NCBI GenBank assembly: GCA_017543025.1
Contig: JAFYGX010000160.1
Coordinates: 1 to 25,227 of the forward strand
Reading direction: 5' to 3'
From: Solobacterium sp.
Lineage (GTDB): Bacteria; Bacillota_I; Bacilli_A; Erysipelotrichales; Erysipelotrichaceae
Length of the DNA: 25,227 nt
The translations under genes and the position numbers were made by a program. This document shows positions 1 through 6,409 of this stretch, in pieces; within the stretch, counting starts at the first letter, position 1; every line of letters begins with the position of its first letter. The notes below the pieces were generated by a model. That model did no database searches and had not been told where the DNA came from. It saw nothing but the letters and a program-made list of their open reading frames with translations.

Positions 1-112
1 GATTATTCATGCCGTTTAACCGGAATCGTGATGCAGTCAGAACTGAGACTGCAATCTTTTGATCTTCGACATACATTTCACTTCAGATTCCGAAAAAAAT
101 TTAATAAAAGGG
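1..112. other. Left-edge stretch with no supported gene
   Basis: No convincing coding signal is seen before the tRNA promoter. One plus-strand frame stays open from base 1 through the tRNA, but it runs across the tRNA promoter and the tRNA itself and does not resemble a known protein, so it is probably chance. A short reading frame closing with TAA at 17-19 could be the tail of a gene lying to the left, but too little is visible to say. Confidence 0.4.
30..60 (+). terminator. Possible terminator of a gene to the left
   Basis: TGCAGTC at 32-38 pairs with GACTGCA at 47-53. Two more pairs (30-31 with 55-56) form across a one-base bulge, and four T residues follow at 57-60. The U-tract is short, so this is only a plausible weak intrinsic terminator for an upstream transcript. 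Confidence 0.35.
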
Positions 113-140
113 TTGCGAATTCAGAAAGTGAGGATATAAT
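113..140 (+). promoter_or_regulatory. Promoter of tRNA-Gln
   Basis: TTGCGA at 113-118, a 16-bp spacer and a perfect TATAAT at 135-140. Transcription would begin about 147, a few bases before the mature tRNA 5' end at 154. The flanking AT-rich stretch (about 91-109) could act as an UP element. Confidence 0.75.
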
Positions 141-153
141 AAATATTGCGTTT

Positions 154-226
154 TGGGGTATAGCCAAGCGGTAAGGCAACTGGCTCTGAACCAGTCATTT
201 CGGGAGTTCGAATCTCTCTACCCCAG
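154..226 (+). tRNA. tRNA-Gln (anticodon CUG)
   Basis: A complete cloverleaf can be drawn. The acceptor TGGGGTA (154-160) pairs with TACCCCA (219-225), with discriminator G226. The anticodon stem ACTGG/CCAGT encloses the loop CTCTGAA, giving anticodon CTG, which reads CAG. The T arm is GGGAG / TTCGAAT / CTCTC with one G-T pair. The first acceptor pair U-A and the G discriminator are typical glutamine identity features. The 3' CCA is not encoded (CCT follows), so CCA would be added by nucleotidyltransferase. It stands alone, with its own promoter and terminator. Confidence 0.95.
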
Positions 227-236
227 CCTGAAAATG

Positions 237-263
237 AAGCTAAGCATAATGCTTAGCTTTTTT
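237..263 (+). terminator. Intrinsic terminator of tRNA-Gln
   Basis: A 9-bp perfect stem AGCTAAGCA (238-246) / TGCTTAGCT (250-258) with a TAA loop, running into six T residues (258-263). It sits directly after the tRNA. Confidence 0.9.
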
Positions 264-288
264 CTGTCTGCAGGATGTGAAAACCAGA

Positions 289-294
289 TATAAT
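289..294 (+). promoter_or_regulatory. -10 element for the hydrolase gene at 320
   Basis: A perfect TATAAT just past the tRNA terminator and 25 bases before the start codon. No good -35 hexamer is seen at 16-18 bp spacing, so the promoter is either weak or factor-assisted. It may drive the whole run of genes to 4198. Confidence 0.55.
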
Positions 295-319
295 AGCAAA
301 GATATTACGGAGGTGATTT

Positions 320-847
320 ATGAGAAACATACTTGTCGTAGTTGATATGCAGAATGATTTCGTGGACGGAAGTCTTGGAACCAGTCAGGCGCAGCAGATT
401 CTTCCGGCAGTATTGAATAAGATCCGTTCTTATCCGTCTGAGAACGTATATGCAACACTGGATACCCATGACAGCGATTATCTTTCTTCCAATGAAGGCC
501 GTCATCTTCCGGTTGAGCATTGTATTTCCGGCACTCAGGGATGGAGGATTCATCCGTTTATTGCCGATGCCCTGAAGCATGCGACATTCTTTACAAAACC
601 TACATTTGGATCGCTTGCACTGATGGAGGCTTTGAAGAAGGAAAACAGCAGGGAACCGATTTCTGTTGAGCTGATCGGGCTCTGTACAGATATCTGTGTG
701 ATTGTCAATGCGGTGCTTCTGAAGACTGCGATGCCTGAGATTGAAGTCTCTGTTGACGCATCATGCTGTGCCGGTGTCACACCGGAAAAACATGAAGCTG
801 CACTGGAAGTCATGCGTTCCTGCCAGATTGATGTGAAAAACGGCTGA
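320..847 (+). CDS. Nicotinamidase-like cysteine hydrolase (isochorismatase superfamily)
   Basis: A cytoplasmic hydrolase of the isochorismatase/nicotinamidase fold, 175 residues. The catalytic triad is visible as D9 (VVVDMQNDF), K93 (FFTKPTFGS) and C126 (GLCTDICV). D48-x-H50 and H67 match the metal-binding residues of true nicotinamidases, and LPVEHCISGTQGW resembles their 'HC..GT.G' segment. This favours conversion of nicotinamide to nicotinate in NAD salvage over isochorismate hydrolysis; substrate choice cannot be settled from sequence. The start ATG has a strong GGAGGTG 4 nt upstream and its own -10 at 289. It is the first gene of a co-directional run, 34 nt before rdgB. The length is at the short end for the family, with no missing key residue. 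Confidence 0.88.
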   Translation: MRNILVVVDMQNDFVDGSLGTSQAQQILPAVLNKIRSYPSENVYATLDTHDSDYLSSNEGRHLPVEHCISGTQGWRIHPFIADALKHATFFTKPTFGSLALMEALKKENSREPISVELIGLCTDICVIVNAVLLKTAMPEIEVSVDASCCAGVTPEKHEAALEVMRSCQIDVKNG

Positions 848-881
848 TCTGGCTGGAACAGAATGAAAAGAGAACTCTATC

Positions 882-1472
882 ATGAACAGAAAAATTGTGA
901 TCGCAAGCGGAAATGAAGGGAAGATCAGAGAATTCCGGATGATGCTGGAAAAAGAGGGATATAGTGTTCTTTCTCTGAAAGATCTTCCGGATTACACGGA
1001 ACCGGAAGAAACCGGTACTACATTTCAGGAAAATGCAATTCTGAAAGCAAAATCCGTTACAGACCGCTATGGACTTGAAGCAATCGCTGATGACAGCGGT
1101 CTCTGCGTCGCTGCACTGAACGGGGAACCCGGGATTCACAGTGCACGCTGGATGGGACATGACACTTCCTATGACATCAAGAATGAAAAACTGATTGAGC
1201 TGGTGAAAGATGCAGAGGACCGAACGTGCAATTACGCCTGTGCAATTGCCTGGACTGCACCAGGGAAAGAACCGGTGGTATTTTTTGATACGCTTTACGG
1301 GGAAGTGGCACAAGAACGAAGGGGAACAAACGGATTCGGATATGATCCGATCTTTTATCTCCCTGAATATGGAATGACAACTGCCGAGATGCCGCTTGAG
1401 GAAAAAAACCGGATTTCGCATCGCGGCAAAGCACTCGCTAAATTGGAGAACTATCTGCGTGAAAAACGATAA
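882..1472 (+). CDS. rdgB: dITP/XTP pyrophosphatase (RdgB/HAM1 family)
   Basis: Hydrolyses non-canonical purine nucleoside triphosphates (dITP, ITP, XTP) to monophosphates, keeping inosine and xanthine out of DNA and RNA. All family signatures are present in 196 residues: SGNEGK (9-14) for triphosphate binding, the catalytic DDSGL (70-74), GEPGIHSARWMG, RGTNGFGYDPIF and the C-terminal SHRGKA. The ribosome binding site is a weak purine stretch (AAAAGAGA), so the gene may rely partly on translation of the hydrolase gene upstream. Its 3' end overlaps the next gene by 14 nt. The hypoxanthine-DNA glycosylase gene at the right end of the window acts on the same class of damage. Confidence 0.96.
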   Translation: MNRKIVIASGNEGKIREFRMMLEKEGYSVLSLKDLPDYTEPEETGTTFQENAILKAKSVTDRYGLEAIADDSGLCVAALNGEPGIHSARWMGHDTSYDIKNEKLIELVKDAEDRTCNYACAIAWTAPGKEPVVFFDTLYGEVAQERRGTNGFGYDPIFYLPEYGMTTAEMPLEEKNRISHRGKALAKLENYLREKR

Positions 1473-2151
1473 ACAAAAATGGAATATCTGGCTCGCTGCC
1501 TTCGCCTGCTTTCTGCTTTCAATTTCGCTGATCGCAACAATCATTGATGTCTGCAGCTTTGACCGTGGGTTTTACCGGGACGAATACCGGAAGAATGATA
1601 CGGTTTCCTATACCGGCATGTCAGCAGAGGATAATCTGAAGGCGACAGATACACTGCTGGATTATCTGAAAGACCGGCGGCAGGATATCGTGTGTACGGC
1701 AAATGTCAGCGGTACCGTACGGGAAGTATTCAATGAGCGCGAAACACTGCACATGATTGATGTAAAAGCCCTGTATCAGAAAGCGATGACGGTCCGGACT
1801 CTATGTGCTGCAGCCGGGCTGATTCTGCTTGCTATTGCGCTCTTCAGACAGAAGACAGGAAGGCTGAAGCTGTTATGGCAGGGATGGAAAAGCGGAATTC
1901 TTCTGACATCCGGTGCGGTTATTATTATTGCAGTATTTGCACTTGCGGATTTTGACCGGTTCTGGACGAACTTTCATCTTCTTTTTTTTGATAATGATCT
2001 CTGGCTTCTGGATCCCAACACTTCAATCATGATCAATCTGTTTCCCGGAAACTTTTTCTTTGATCTTGTGATCCGCATTATTCTCTGTGTTGTCGGAGTT
2101 CATCTGCTGATCAGCGGTATTCTCTGGTGGCTCAGGAAGAAGGAACTATGA
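1459..2151 (+). CDS. TIGR01906 / DUF1461 family integral membrane protein
   Basis: A predicted membrane protein of 230 residues and unknown biochemical role. I place the start at GTG 1459 because GGAGA lies at 1445-1449 with 9-nt spacing; an ATG further upstream (1396) lies deep inside rdgB without a comparable site. It has one N-terminal membrane segment (about residues 10-30), then an extracytoplasmic region with the family motif FYRDEY and an acidic 'SAEDNLKATDTLLDYL' stretch, then three further membrane segments around 113-130, 150-170 and 200-222, and a basic C terminus. The family occurs widely in Firmicutes with no known function. The 5' end overlaps rdgB and the stop overlaps trmL as ATGA, so translation is likely coupled. 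Confidence 0.85.
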   Translation: MKNDKQKWNIWLAAFACFLLSISLIATIIDVCSFDRGFYRDEYRKNDTVSYTGMSAEDNLKATDTLLDYLKDRRQDIVCTANVSGTVREVFNERETLHMIDVKALYQKAMTVRTLCAAAGLILLAIALFRQKTGRLKLLWQGWKSGILLTSGAVIIIAVFALADFDRFWTNFHLLFFDNDLWLLDPNTSIMINLFPGNFFFDLVIRIILCVVGVHLLISGILWWLRKKEL

Positions 2152-2648
2152 TTCACGCAGTGCTGTATGAACCTGAGATTCCGCAGAACACCGGAAATAT
2201 TATCAGGACCTGTGCAGCTTTTTCCTGTCAGCTTCATCTGATCGAACCGCTCGGGTTCTATCTCGATGAATCGCATCTGAAACGTGCGGGAATGGATTAC
2301 AGAGATCTTGTGAATGTGCAGACTTATCCGGATTGGGATTCCTTTCTGAAAACGGCAGACGGAGAGCTTTATTTTACGAGCCGATATGGAAAAATGGCAC
2401 CGGATTCATTCCGGTTTCCTGCTGACCAGGATCTTTATTTTGTGTTCGGCAGGGAGTCTTCCGGGATTCCGAAACAGATCCTGCGGAATCATTACGATCA
2501 CTGTATCCGGATCCCGATGAATCCGGAAAGCCGGTGTCTGAATCTTTCAAACAGTGCAGCCATCATTCTTTACGAAGCCGTAAGACAGCGAGGATATGAA
2601 GGACTTTCGAGGTGTGAACAGATTCAGCCTGGAGTATTATTAAAGTAA
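2148..2648 (+). CDS. trmL: tRNA (cytidine/uridine-34-2'-O)-methyltransferase TrmL
   Basis: A SPOUT-class methyltransferase that 2'-O-methylates the wobble base of tRNA-Leu isoacceptors using S-adenosylmethionine. At 166 residues it has the family length. Visible motifs are the N-terminal PQNTGNIIRTC, the knot motif FGRESSGIP, and the C-terminal IPMNPESRCLNLSNSAAI with the Asn-Ser residues that hold SAM. The start is ATG 2148, which overlaps the preceding stop as ATGA and has AAGGA just upstream; a GTG 21 nt earlier would add seven residues not found in the family. It is part of the run from rdgB to yitT. Confidence 0.95.
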   Translation: MIHAVLYEPEIPQNTGNIIRTCAAFSCQLHLIEPLGFYLDESHLKRAGMDYRDLVNVQTYPDWDSFLKTADGELYFTSRYGKMAPDSFRFPADQDLYFVFGRESSGIPKQILRNHYDHCIRIPMNPESRCLNLSNSAAIILYEAVRQRGYEGLSRCEQIQPGVLLK

Positions 2649-2661
2649 AGAGGTAGTATGA

Positions 2662-2865
2662 ATGATTGAAAATCTGGGTGATGCGATCGCTCTGATCTGT
2701 ATTCTGGTTGCGCTGTTTTACGCTGTTGTGAATTTTTACAACGGATTGATCCGCCATCGGGAGCAGTATTTCCAGAGCAGAGAGGAACGCTATTATCAGC
2801 TGTTTGATGATTCTGAAGAAGACGATGACTACGATGAGCGAAATGAACCTTACTACGAGGACTGA
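2662..2865 (+). CDS. Small single-pass membrane protein with acidic tail
   Basis: I do not recognise this 67-residue protein. It has one hydrophobic helix (about residues 7-26), a short basic segment (GLIRHREQ) consistent with a cytoplasmic face, and a strongly acidic C-terminal tail rich in Asp, Glu and Tyr (FDDSEEDDDYDERNEPYYED). The start is ATG 2662 with AGAGGT upstream; an ATG four bases earlier terminates at once. Its 3' end overlaps the 5' end of the ComK-family gene in another frame, so the two are probably co-translated. A role in holding or signalling to the ComK-like regulator is possible but is purely an inference from that overlap. Confidence 0.75.
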   Translation: MIENLGDAIALICILVALFYAVVNFYNGLIRHREQYFQSREERYYQLFDDSEEDDDYDERNEPYYED

Positions 2866-3316
2866 TTCGGTCAGGATCGAAGAAACAGCACTGATTGAAA
2901 AAGCATCTTCTGCAATAACTGTACTGACGATGTTGGATGGAACAGAGGAAAAACTGGAAGGAAAGGCCGAGAATCTGCTGGATCTTTTCTGCAAGAAGAA
3001 TGGTTCCTCTCTGAAGGGCAGAATTGATGCGGCGAAATATCTGGTTCAGGCAAAAACAAAATTTCCGGTTCTTATCCGTGAACGGGACTATCTGATCTTT
3101 TTTCCGCTGATGGGTTATGAAACTTCACAGCGAAATCACTGGGTGAATGACAGTGCGCTTGTAATGATCACAGGAATCGGCAGGGAAGAGACAGAGCTTT
3201 TATTTCATACCGGGCTCAGACTTGTAATTCCTTATGATATCCGGATGGTCCGGCGTCAGCGGGAGCTTTGCGAGCGATACCGGAATGCGCTGTCCGGGAT
3301 TGTTGAGAGGAATTGA
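2825..3316 (+). CDS. comK: ComK-family competence transcription regulator
   Basis: About 160 residues, resembling the B. subtilis competence master regulator ComK, compared from memory. The segment GSSLKGR, 13 residues further KFPVLI, and then IFFP line up at the same spacing as GSSYAGR, KPPIMV and FLFP of ComK. A conserved Trp and a 'L.IPY' segment near the C terminus also match. ComK binds AAAA-N5-TTTT boxes and activates DNA-uptake genes. Expression signals are weak: several ATGs (2804, 2825, 2834, 2843) lie within the 3' end of the preceding small gene and none has a clear ribosome binding site. I chose 2825 because of GAAGAA upstream. Low, coupled translation would suit a regulator. comEA and comEC lie 18 kb to the right. 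Confidence 0.78.
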   Translation: MTTMSEMNLTTRTDSVRIEETALIEKASSAITVLTMLDGTEEKLEGKAENLLDLFCKKNGSSLKGRIDAAKYLVQAKTKFPVLIRERDYLIFFPLMGYETSQRNHWVNDSALVMITGIGREETELLFHTGLRLVIPYDIRMVRRQRELCERYRNALSGIVERN

Positions 3317-3319
3317 TTT

Positions 3320-4198
3320 ATGAAAGAAACTAAGACCAGGATTCATTTCACGCGAAATGATCTGATTACGTTATTCATTGTCACGTTCTCCGCATTGATC
3401 TACTCTCTTGGAATGAATTTTCTGGTTAAACCTGCAAATCTGTTTCCGGGAGGTTATGGAGGCGTTGCGCGGCTTGTTTCAGAAGTGCTTCTCAAATATG
3501 CTCATGTAAATGTCAGTTTCAGTATTATCTATTTCCTGCTTAATCTGATCACAGTCCTTGTGGTATGGCGGCAGATCGGCCCGAAATTCATGATCTTCTC
3601 ATTTATCTTTGTTACCTACAGTTCGCTCTTTACCGCTGTGATTCCGGTTCATGTCGTGACAGAAGATATCCTTCTGGCGTCTGTATTCGGCGGAGTCATT
3701 TCCGGCATTGCGACTGGTCTGGTTCTTCGCAGCAATGCGAGTTCCGGTGGAACGGATTTTATTGCGATATGGATGAGCACAAAGTTCAACAAACCTACCT
3801 GGAATTATGTAATGGTCGGCAATGCGGTGATCCTTTCGGTCGCAGGTCTGCTGTTCGGCTGGGATAAAGCGCTGTATTCAATTATCTATCAGTTCGTTTC
3901 CACGCAGATTGTATCGCTGATGCATCAGAGATACAAATACAGCCGGATTGATATTATTACCAACCGTCCGGAGGAGATCCGGAATCTGATTCTGCTGACA
4001 AGCCGGCATGGCATCACGAAAGTTGCGTGTGAAGGGATGTATACGCATAAGGAACATTCGATGCTTATCATAACGGTCAACACGTATCAGCTTCAAAATG
4101 TGATCAAAGCGATTCAGCAGGCAGATCCGGCTGCCTTTATTACAATCTGTACGGTAGACCGGATTATCGGGAATTATCATCAGGTTCCGCTCGAATAG
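3320..4198 (+). CDS. YitT family membrane protein (DUF161 plus DUF2179)
   Basis: A 292-residue membrane protein. The first about 190 residues hold five to six membrane segments with the family's 'GMNFLVKPANLFPGG' and 'RSNASSGGTDF' motifs. The last about 80 residues are the soluble DUF2179 domain (ITNRPEEIRNLI through TVDRIIGNY). The transport or sensory role of the family is unknown. The start ATG 3320 follows GAGAGGAATT. It begins 3 nt after the ComK-family gene and is the last gene before the terminator at 4213, so it closes the operon. Confidence 0.92.
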   Translation: MKETKTRIHFTRNDLITLFIVTFSALIYSLGMNFLVKPANLFPGGYGGVARLVSEVLLKYAHVNVSFSIIYFLLNLITVLVVWRQIGPKFMIFSFIFVTYSSLFTAVIPVHVVTEDILLASVFGGVISGIATGLVLRSNASSGGTDFIAIWMSTKFNKPTWNYVMVGNAVILSVAGLLFGWDKALYSIIYQFVSTQIVSLMHQRYKYSRIDIITNRPEEIRNLILLTSRHGITKVACEGMYTHKEHSMLIITVNTYQLQNVIKAIQQADPAAFITICTVDRIIGNYHQVPLE

Positions 4199-4212
4199 CT
4201 GCAAGACAGCAG

Positions 4213-4240
4213 TACCGCCAGAATAAACGGCGGTATTTTT
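4213..4240 (+). terminator. Intrinsic terminator after the yitT-type gene
   Basis: TACCGCC (4213-4219) pairs with GGCGGTA (4229-4235), followed by five T residues. It ends the operon that starts near 300. Confidence 0.88.
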
Positions 4241-4295
4241 ATGTTTCTTCATATGCTCTGTTCCTTTGTCTCAGTATGGAACGGAGGCCTGTATT

Positions 4296-4328
4296 ATGCA
4301 GAAAGAGGATGAAAAAAGTGAATCTTGA
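4296..4328 (+). CDS. Possible 10-residue acidic leader ORF
   Basis: ATG at 4296 with CGGAGG nine bases upstream encodes MQKEDEKSES and stops. It lies between the yitT terminator and mgtE. Runs of acidic residues are known to destabilise translating ribosomes when magnesium is low, which is suggestive beside a magnesium transporter gene. However, the best mgtE promoter overlaps the end of this ORF, so it would need a separate upstream promoter that I do not clearly see. Low confidence. Confidence 0.25.
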   Translation: MQKEDEKSES

Positions 4329-4353
4329 AGACCTGTTTAAATAATTCTAGAAT
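4325..4353 (+). promoter_or_regulatory. Promoter of the mgtE transcript
   Basis: TTGAAG (4325-4330), a 17-bp spacer and TAGAAT (4348-4353). The predicted transcription start is near 4360, which leaves only about 30 nt before the upstream ORF at 4389. That is far too little for an M-box magnesium riboswitch. Confidence 0.65.
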
Positions 4354-4388
4354 ATTAAAGAACGGTTATTCAGAAGGGAGGTGTTTTC

Positions 4389-4481
4389 ATGAAGGAAAGC
4401 TTATCAGATCAGGTTCCGTTGCGCGGAAAACTCATGAAATTCATTACCCGGAGGAATAACAATGGAAGACTTCAATATTGA
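4389..4481 (+). CDS. 30-codon upstream ORF overlapping mgtE start (leader peptide candidate)
   Basis: ATG 4389 follows an excellent ribosome binding site, GGAGGTG, with 5-nt spacing: better than that of mgtE. It encodes 30 residues beginning MKESLSDQVPLRGK, with the basic-polar stretch TRRNNNGR near its end. It then stops at TGA 4479-4481, 20 bases inside the mgtE coding region in another frame. Ribosomes on it would therefore cross the mgtE ribosome binding site (CGGAGGA, 4449-4455) and start codon, so its translation should influence mgtE initiation. No homologue is recognised. It could be a regulatory leader peptide, a coupled small protein, or an accident of a displaced start. Confidence 0.5.
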   Translation: MKESLSDQVPLRGKLMKFITRRNNNGRLQY

Positions 4482-5823
4482 AAAGGAACTTGATTCATTC
4501 CGAAATCTGCTGAAAAACAAGCAGTATGCAAGTCTGCGCGGAAAAGCGCAGGATATGAACAATGCGGACGTCGCTTCGGTGATGGAACAGATGGAAGACG
4601 AAGATATGCTCAAGATGTTCCGTCTGTTTCCGAAAGAACTTGCCGCAAATGTGTTTGCTCTGCTGGAAGCGGACAGTCAGCAGTATATCATCACTTCGCT
4701 TTCCGATAAGGAAGCCGGTGCTGTGATTGATAATCTGTACGCCGATGATGCGGCGGATCTGCTTGAGGAAATGCCGGCCAATGTTGTGAAGAAACTGCTG
4801 GCAAATGCAAAGCCTGAAACCCGTAATGACATCAATCATCTTCTGCAGTACCCGGACGATTCTGCCGGATCGGTCATGACTGTGGAGTTTGTAGATCTGA
4901 TGGAAAACATGACGGTGAAGGAAGCGATTGAGCGAATCCGGAAAATCGGTATGGATTCCGAGACTGTCAATACATGCTATGTGCTTAACAGCAAGCGGCT
5001 TCTGCTTGGAACAGTTGCACTTCGTTACCTGATTATTAACGACGCAGACAAACTGATCGGTGATATCATGCATGAAGAGGTCATTTCCTGCAATACGGGA
5101 ACTGATCAGGAAGCTGTTGCCAGAATATTCCAGAAATACGACTTCGAAGCACTTCCGGTTGTCGATAAGGAAAACCGGATGGTCGGCATCATCACGGTCG
5201 ACGACGTCCTCGATATCATGGAACGGGAAGCGACCGAAGACTTTGAGCGTATGGCTGCCATTATTCCGGGCGATAAGCCATATCTGCGGACCGGCGTACT
5301 CGAGACATGGAAGAAGCGGATTCCCTGGCTTCTTCTGCTCATGATCAGCGCAACGTTTACCGGACGGATCATCACCGGATTTGAAGATGCATTAAGCAGA
5401 TATATCATTCTGTCATCGTTTATTCCGATGCTGATGGATACCGGCGGTAACTCCGGCTCACAGGCCAGTGCGGAAGTCGTCCGTTCGCTCTCGCTCGGGC
5501 AGGTAGAATTCAAGGATCTTCCGAAGATCATCTGGAAAGAGATGCGGGTGGGTCTGCTCTGCGGACTGACACTGAGCATTGCATGCTTTGCCAAATGCAT
5601 GATTATGGATCAGACGTCTGTACCGGTTGCCCTGACGGTATGTCTTACTGTAATCTGCGCAGTCCTGTTTGCAAAAACAGCTGCATCCACATTAGTGCTT
5701 GTTGTATCGAAAATGAAGCTTGATCCGGCAGTTGTTGCGTCACCGATGCTGACGACGATCATCGATGCCATCTCATTGCTGATCTATTTCTCGATTGCGA
5801 CAGCAGTACTTCATTTGCGATAA
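4462..5823 (+). CDS. mgtE: Magnesium transporter MgtE
   Basis: A homodimeric Mg2+ channel, 453 residues, of family length. The N-terminal superhelical domain (about 1-130) contains the acidic repeats DDAADLLEEM that bind Mg2+. Two CBS domains follow (about 135-255, with PDDSAGSVM and VDDVLDIME), then a plug helix and five membrane helices from about 285. The transport motif DTGGNSGSQAS and the C-terminal KLDPAVVASPMLTTIIDA, including the conserved pore Asp, are intact. The family is gated closed by Mg2+ on the CBS and N domains. It is preceded by an upstream ORF that overlaps its start, and followed after 15 nt by spx, with which it likely shares a transcript. Confidence 0.97.
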   Translation: MEDFNIEKELDSFRNLLKNKQYASLRGKAQDMNNADVASVMEQMEDEDMLKMFRLFPKELAANVFALLEADSQQYIITSLSDKEAGAVIDNLYADDAADLLEEMPANVVKKLLANAKPETRNDINHLLQYPDDSAGSVMTVEFVDLMENMTVKEAIERIRKIGMDSETVNTCYVLNSKRLLLGTVALRYLIINDADKLIGDIMHEEVISCNTGTDQEAVARIFQKYDFEALPVVDKENRMVGIITVDDVLDIMEREATEDFERMAAIIPGDKPYLRTGVLETWKKRIPWLLLLMISATFTGRIITGFEDALSRYIILSSFIPMLMDTGGNSGSQASAEVVRSLSLGQVEFKDLPKIIWKEMRVGLLCGLTLSIACFAKCMIMDQTSVPVALTVCLTVICAVLFAKTAASTLVLVVSKMKLDPAVVASPMLTTIIDAISLLIYFSIATAVLHLR

Positions 5824-5838
5824 ACTGAGAGGAATACT

Positions 5839-6294
5839 ATGATCGTAGTTTATACTTCTCCGGGCTGCGCCAGCTGCCGGAAGGTTAAGCAATGGCTGAA
5901 AGACCGGAATCTTCCCTATAAGGAAAAGAATATTTTCAAAACACTGCTGGATGAAGAAGAGATCCGTTATCTTCTCATGCGATCAGAAAACGGAACGGAA
6001 GATATTATTTCCAAACGTTCCAAAGTGCTTTCCGAGAATCAGATCGATATCGACAGTATGTCTCTTAACGAATTGATCAGTTTTATCCGGCTGAATCCTT
6101 CAGTCCTGAAGCGTCCGATTATTCTCAATGAACGGAGCTTTCAGGTAGGATATGACAGTGAAGAGATCGGCGTGTTTGTTCCGCAGGAGCTTCGCCGGAT
6201 TGCCACCGGCGCATGTCCGAAGAACTGTCCGAATTATACCGGATGCGGAAAAGCAGAAGCTGATGATGCAGTCTGCATGCAGGATGCATCATAA
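5839..6294 (+). CDS. spx: Spx-family regulator with cysteine-rich C-terminal extension
   Basis: A thiol-stress regulator that binds the alpha-subunit C-terminal domain of RNA polymerase. The ArsC/Spx thioredoxin-like fold is clear: the redox switch C10-x-x-C13, NIFKTLLDEEEI, NGTEDIISKRSKV, and KRPII near residue 92, which corresponds to the Arg used for polymerase contact and thiol stress response. The first about 120 residues match Spx well. Unusually, the protein runs to 151 residues with a tail holding four extra cysteines (C126, C130, C136, C146) in a CPKNCPNYTGC pattern plus a later Cys. Typical Spx is about 131 residues, with a tail recognised by ClpXP/YjbH. AGAGGA precedes the ATG, and a terminator follows at 6315. 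Confidence 0.9.
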   Translation: MIVVYTSPGCASCRKVKQWLKDRNLPYKEKNIFKTLLDEEEIRYLLMRSENGTEDIISKRSKVLSENQIDIDSMSLNELISFIRLNPSVLKRPIILNERSFQVGYDSEEIGVFVPQELRRIATGACPKNCPNYTGCGKAEADDAVCMQDAS

Positions 6295-6314
6295 ACATAC
6301 GGAAATCCGAAGAG

Positions 6315-6338
6315 GCGCGGCGCTGTGCTGCGCTTTTT
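6315..6338 (+). terminator. Intrinsic terminator after spx
   Basis: GCGCGGC (6315-6321) pairs with GCTGCGC (6327-6333), with one G-T pair and loop GCTGT. Five T residues follow. Confidence 0.85.
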
Positions 6339-6396
6339 ATATAGAAGAAACTGAAGCCATAATCACCTTGGCCCGGCATGACAGGTAATTCTGTAC

Positions 6397-6402
6397 TATA
6401 AT
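6397..6402 (+). promoter_or_regulatory. -10 element of mnmA, abutting the start codon
   Basis: A perfect TATAAT whose last base is 7 nt before the mnmA ATG at 6410, which puts the expected transcription start at or next to that ATG. No -35 is seen at 16-18 bp; a TTGGCC lies 23 bp away, too far. A stray ATG overlaps the hexamer itself at 6401. Confidence 0.55.
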
Positions 6403-6409
6403 GAACGTC

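Noticed and set aside
1..174. Plus-strand frame open from the window edge through the tRNA
   Set aside because: It runs across the tRNA promoter and into the tRNA, has no start signal and resembles no known protein.
810..1544. Long minus-strand reading frame (about 244 codons) opposite rdgB
   Set aside because: It is antisense to the complete, motif-bearing rdgB, has no ribosome binding site, and its translation is low in recognisable domains.
4241..4461. Possible M-box magnesium riboswitch before mgtE
   Set aside because: None of the conserved M-box segments is present and the predicted leader is only about 30 nt to the upstream ORF.
4495..5073. Minus-strand frame of about 190 codons opposite mgtE
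   Set aside because: Antisense to a fully conserved transporter domain; Cys- and His-rich composition typical of a shadow frame.
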